Source: Pseudoalteromonas sp. R3
Lineage (GTDB): Bacteria; Pseudomonadota; Gammaproteobacteria; Enterobacterales; Alteromonadaceae
DNA length: 64,000 nt
Assembly: GCF_004014715.1 (NCBI RefSeq)
Contig: NZ_CP034834.1
Location: 1,240,001 to 1,304,000, forward strand
Reading direction: 5' to 3'
The position numbers and the translations under genes were made by a program. Below, one piece after another: positions 62,092-64,000 of the stretch. The notes below the pieces were generated by a model. That model was not told where the DNA came from. It worked only from the letters and a program-made list of their open reading frames with translations, and made no database searches. The first letter of the stretch is position 1, and each line of letters begins with the position of its first letter.

Positions 62092-64000
62092 ATGGAATCG
62101 TTCCGTTATTTTTCCCGTCTCTTTTTTATTATTCTGACTATAAATACGTTGGTTGCGTGTGGTGGTAGCAGCAGTAGCAATGAAGCTCAGCAACCCACCT
62201 TAAAGCCGATGGTCGTTGAGGTCACAGGTAATAAAGAAGTCGCAGAATTAACTTCGCACACCTTAACCTCAAGTGTTGATAACTCCTCTGGCGCAGTAAC
62301 TTATCAATGGCATTATGAATCAGAACTGGCGCTGGACGTATCGGACCTGACGCAGTCGAGTCTGACTGTAACCAGCCAGGACATTGAAGCAGATGGTGAT
62401 GCGGTGTTTACGTTAACCGTAACGGATGAGCTGGACAGGACAGTGCAAGCCAGTCATACCATTGTATTCAAAGCAGGTGAGTCGGTGACAGTTTCAGTAG
62501 TCGGTCCTGAAAAGATCACAGATGCTGACACCGTGACATTTGAAGGGCAGGCTGACGGTCTGGAGGTGGTCAGTTATCAGTGGCAACATGACAGCGAGCT
62601 TGAGCTAAACCTCTCAGGGCAAGAATCAGCGGTGTTGACGGTGGCAACACCTACATTGTCCTCACCTGTGGTTGTGACTTTTACCCTTTCGGTGAAAGAT
62701 GTACATGGGCGTACTTATCAGTTTGCACACGTTGTCACATTTGCTGCAAACAGCACCGGACCATCAGACTCCGAGCCAAATAAAGCACCCATTGTCAGTA
62801 TTGAAGGGGCTGACCAAGCCCGTGTGCAAGATACCGTAATACTCAGTGCGAATGCCAGCGACCCGGATGGGAAGATTAGTCAATACCAATGGTCTTCAGA
62901 TAGCAGCCTGCCACTGCAATTGTCAAACGTTCACACACCTGAGCTTAGCTTTACTGTTCCTCAGATAAATGAACCACAGACTGTTACCTTTACGCTTGTG
63001 GTCAGTGATGATGAGGCGCTGTCGGCTCAGGCTACCCATTTGGTCGAGTTACTTCCTTTCCCAAATCGTTCCCCTGAAGTGACCTTGGTGTCCCCATTGG
63101 AAGTGATGGAAAACCACAGTGTGACTATTACCGCACAAGCGAATGATCCTGACGGTGAAATTAGTCACTATGAATGGGGCTACGAAGGCGATGTATCACT
63201 CAGTATTGGTGACAATACGGGGGCCGAGTTGGTGCTCAGCCACATGGACGTCAGGCAAGACACAGAGCTGAACATATTTGTCATCGTGACGGATGACGAC
63301 GGTGCTCAAAGCCGTACAGAGACAAATATAACAGTACGTGCTCTGCCGGAGGTGTCCATAAACGTAGGGCCACAAGCTCTCATAGAGCAGCAGCCTGTCA
63401 CCTTTAGCGCGCAACTTTATGACCCTCATAACCGGGTAGCCAGCTATACCTGGACACATAACGGTAAAGACCTGCTAAGTGCTGAAGGGGATCTTAGCGA
63501 GCAAATGACGTTGCAAAGTACTGATATTCAGGAAGACTTACCTGTTACAGTAAGTCTTATGGTCAAAGATACTCTGGGTAATCAGGTACAGGCACAGACA
63601 GAGCTGACAATTCAGGCGCTCAAGCATATGTTGACCATTTCAGGTGAGGTATTTGCTAAGGAACTCCCCGTCAGCAATACCCAAGTGACCGCACAGGTTG
63701 ACGACGTCGCGCAGACTGTGGCTGTCGATGAAGCAGGGCGTTACGTCCTGACATTGGAGCTGGATGAGTCGCAAGCGAACGCCATGATTGTATTAACAGC
63801 ACATCAAGAGAATAACCCCATGCGTGCAGCGGCTTCTGTGTTGGGGGAAGTAAAGCACCTGATTGCGCTTGGGGGGACGACAAGGTCCTGACAGAAGAGG
63901 AGTTGTTTGCTGTCAATATCAACGCGGCAACGACTGCAGAATTTGCGCTACTGCAAAGCGACCTGGGGCTACCAATCACCCAGCAGCAATTGCGTGAAGC
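62092..64000 (+). CDS. Large PKD/Ig-like repeat lipoprotein, frameshifted and 3' partial
   Basis: A lipoprotein signal (LVAC, Cys23) is followed by a Ser-rich linker and about five PKD/Ig-like beta-sandwich repeats of about 100 residues, several with a DPDG motif in the loop (ASDPDGKISQYQW, ANDPDGEISHYEW). The apparent stop at 63889-63891 comes from a missing base in the G6 run at 63871-63876: with seven G residues the frame continues as LGGDDKVLTEEELFAVNINA to the window edge. It is probably an outer-surface protein; the C-terminal domain is not seen. Confidence 0.8.

Noticed and set aside
1..64000. CRISPR arrays, tRNA or rRNA genes, complete insertion sequences
   Set aside because: No regularly spaced repeats, cloverleaf-like sequence, ribosomal RNA or transposase was recognised by eye.

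Overview
The window looks like chromosomal DNA of a marine gammaproteobacterium, most probably Pseudoalteromonas or a close relative. This rests on moderate GC, the mix of secreted hydrolases (neutral ceramidase, lipase, S9 peptidases), the YqiJ/flotillin/giant-ATPase set, and a small palindromic element with TACCAATTT-type ends. The genus is inferred; no rRNA or tRNA gene is present. No CRISPR array, prophage or complete insertion sequence was seen.

Layout. 1-3.0 kb: the end of a helical-repeat protein, a RimJ/RimL-type acetyltransferase and a DUF4153 membrane protein. 3.5-12.1 kb: a three-gene membrane-stress cassette of YqiJ-like OB-fold protein, YqiK-like flotillin and a 1927-residue DUF3686-type AAA+ ATPase, with a terminator-like hairpin before the ATPase. 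12.1-14.6 kb: a minus-strand operon (small secreted protein, DUF2145, YiaA-type) divergent from an XRE regulator. 14.7-20 kb: LysE exporter, diguanylate cyclase, secreted lipase with a partner, acetyltransferase. 20.1-23.5 kb: di-heme cytochrome c peroxidase translationally coupled to a membrane histidine kinase and a double-receiver protein. 23.6-38.6 kb: transporters, a secreted discoidin/fibrinogen-like protein, flavin reductase, histone deacetylase-like enzyme, LuxR regulator divergent from an acetoacetate decarboxylase-family protein, neutral ceramidase and a fibronectin-III protein. 38.9-47.2 kb: a frameshifted acetyltransferase, a FosA-like enzyme, two S9 peptidases, a MITE-like element and an ECF sigma factor with a membrane partner. 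47.4-57.4 kb: an envelope-stress block facing a six-gene phosphorelay operon. 57.6-64 kb: LysR/DoxX pair, TPR protein, small membrane protein, membrane-anchored AraC regulator and a large surface lipoprotein that runs off the window.

The most coherent system is at 47.4-57.4 kb. Two divergent sequences with exact -24/-12 (sigma-54) spacing lie between mscS and a double-BON periplasmic protein, with weaker candidates upstream of two more stress genes. The operon starting about 8 kb away encodes an NtrC-type sigma-54 activator, a 66-residue protein that is essentially an isolated HisKA H-box, a CHASE3 kinase, a receiver, a REC-kinase-REC-REC hybrid, and a membrane fusion of a dual-specificity phosphatase with a diacylglycerol-kinase-type enzyme. 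I infer a dedicated envelope-stress phosphorelay acting through sigma-54.

Four genes (22.68, 39.18, 59.95 and 63.87 kb) are each broken by one missing base next to a homopolymer, and adding that base restores a well-formed protein each time. This looks more like sequencing or assembly error than four pseudogenes, although programmed slippage at the 22.68 kb site is possible.
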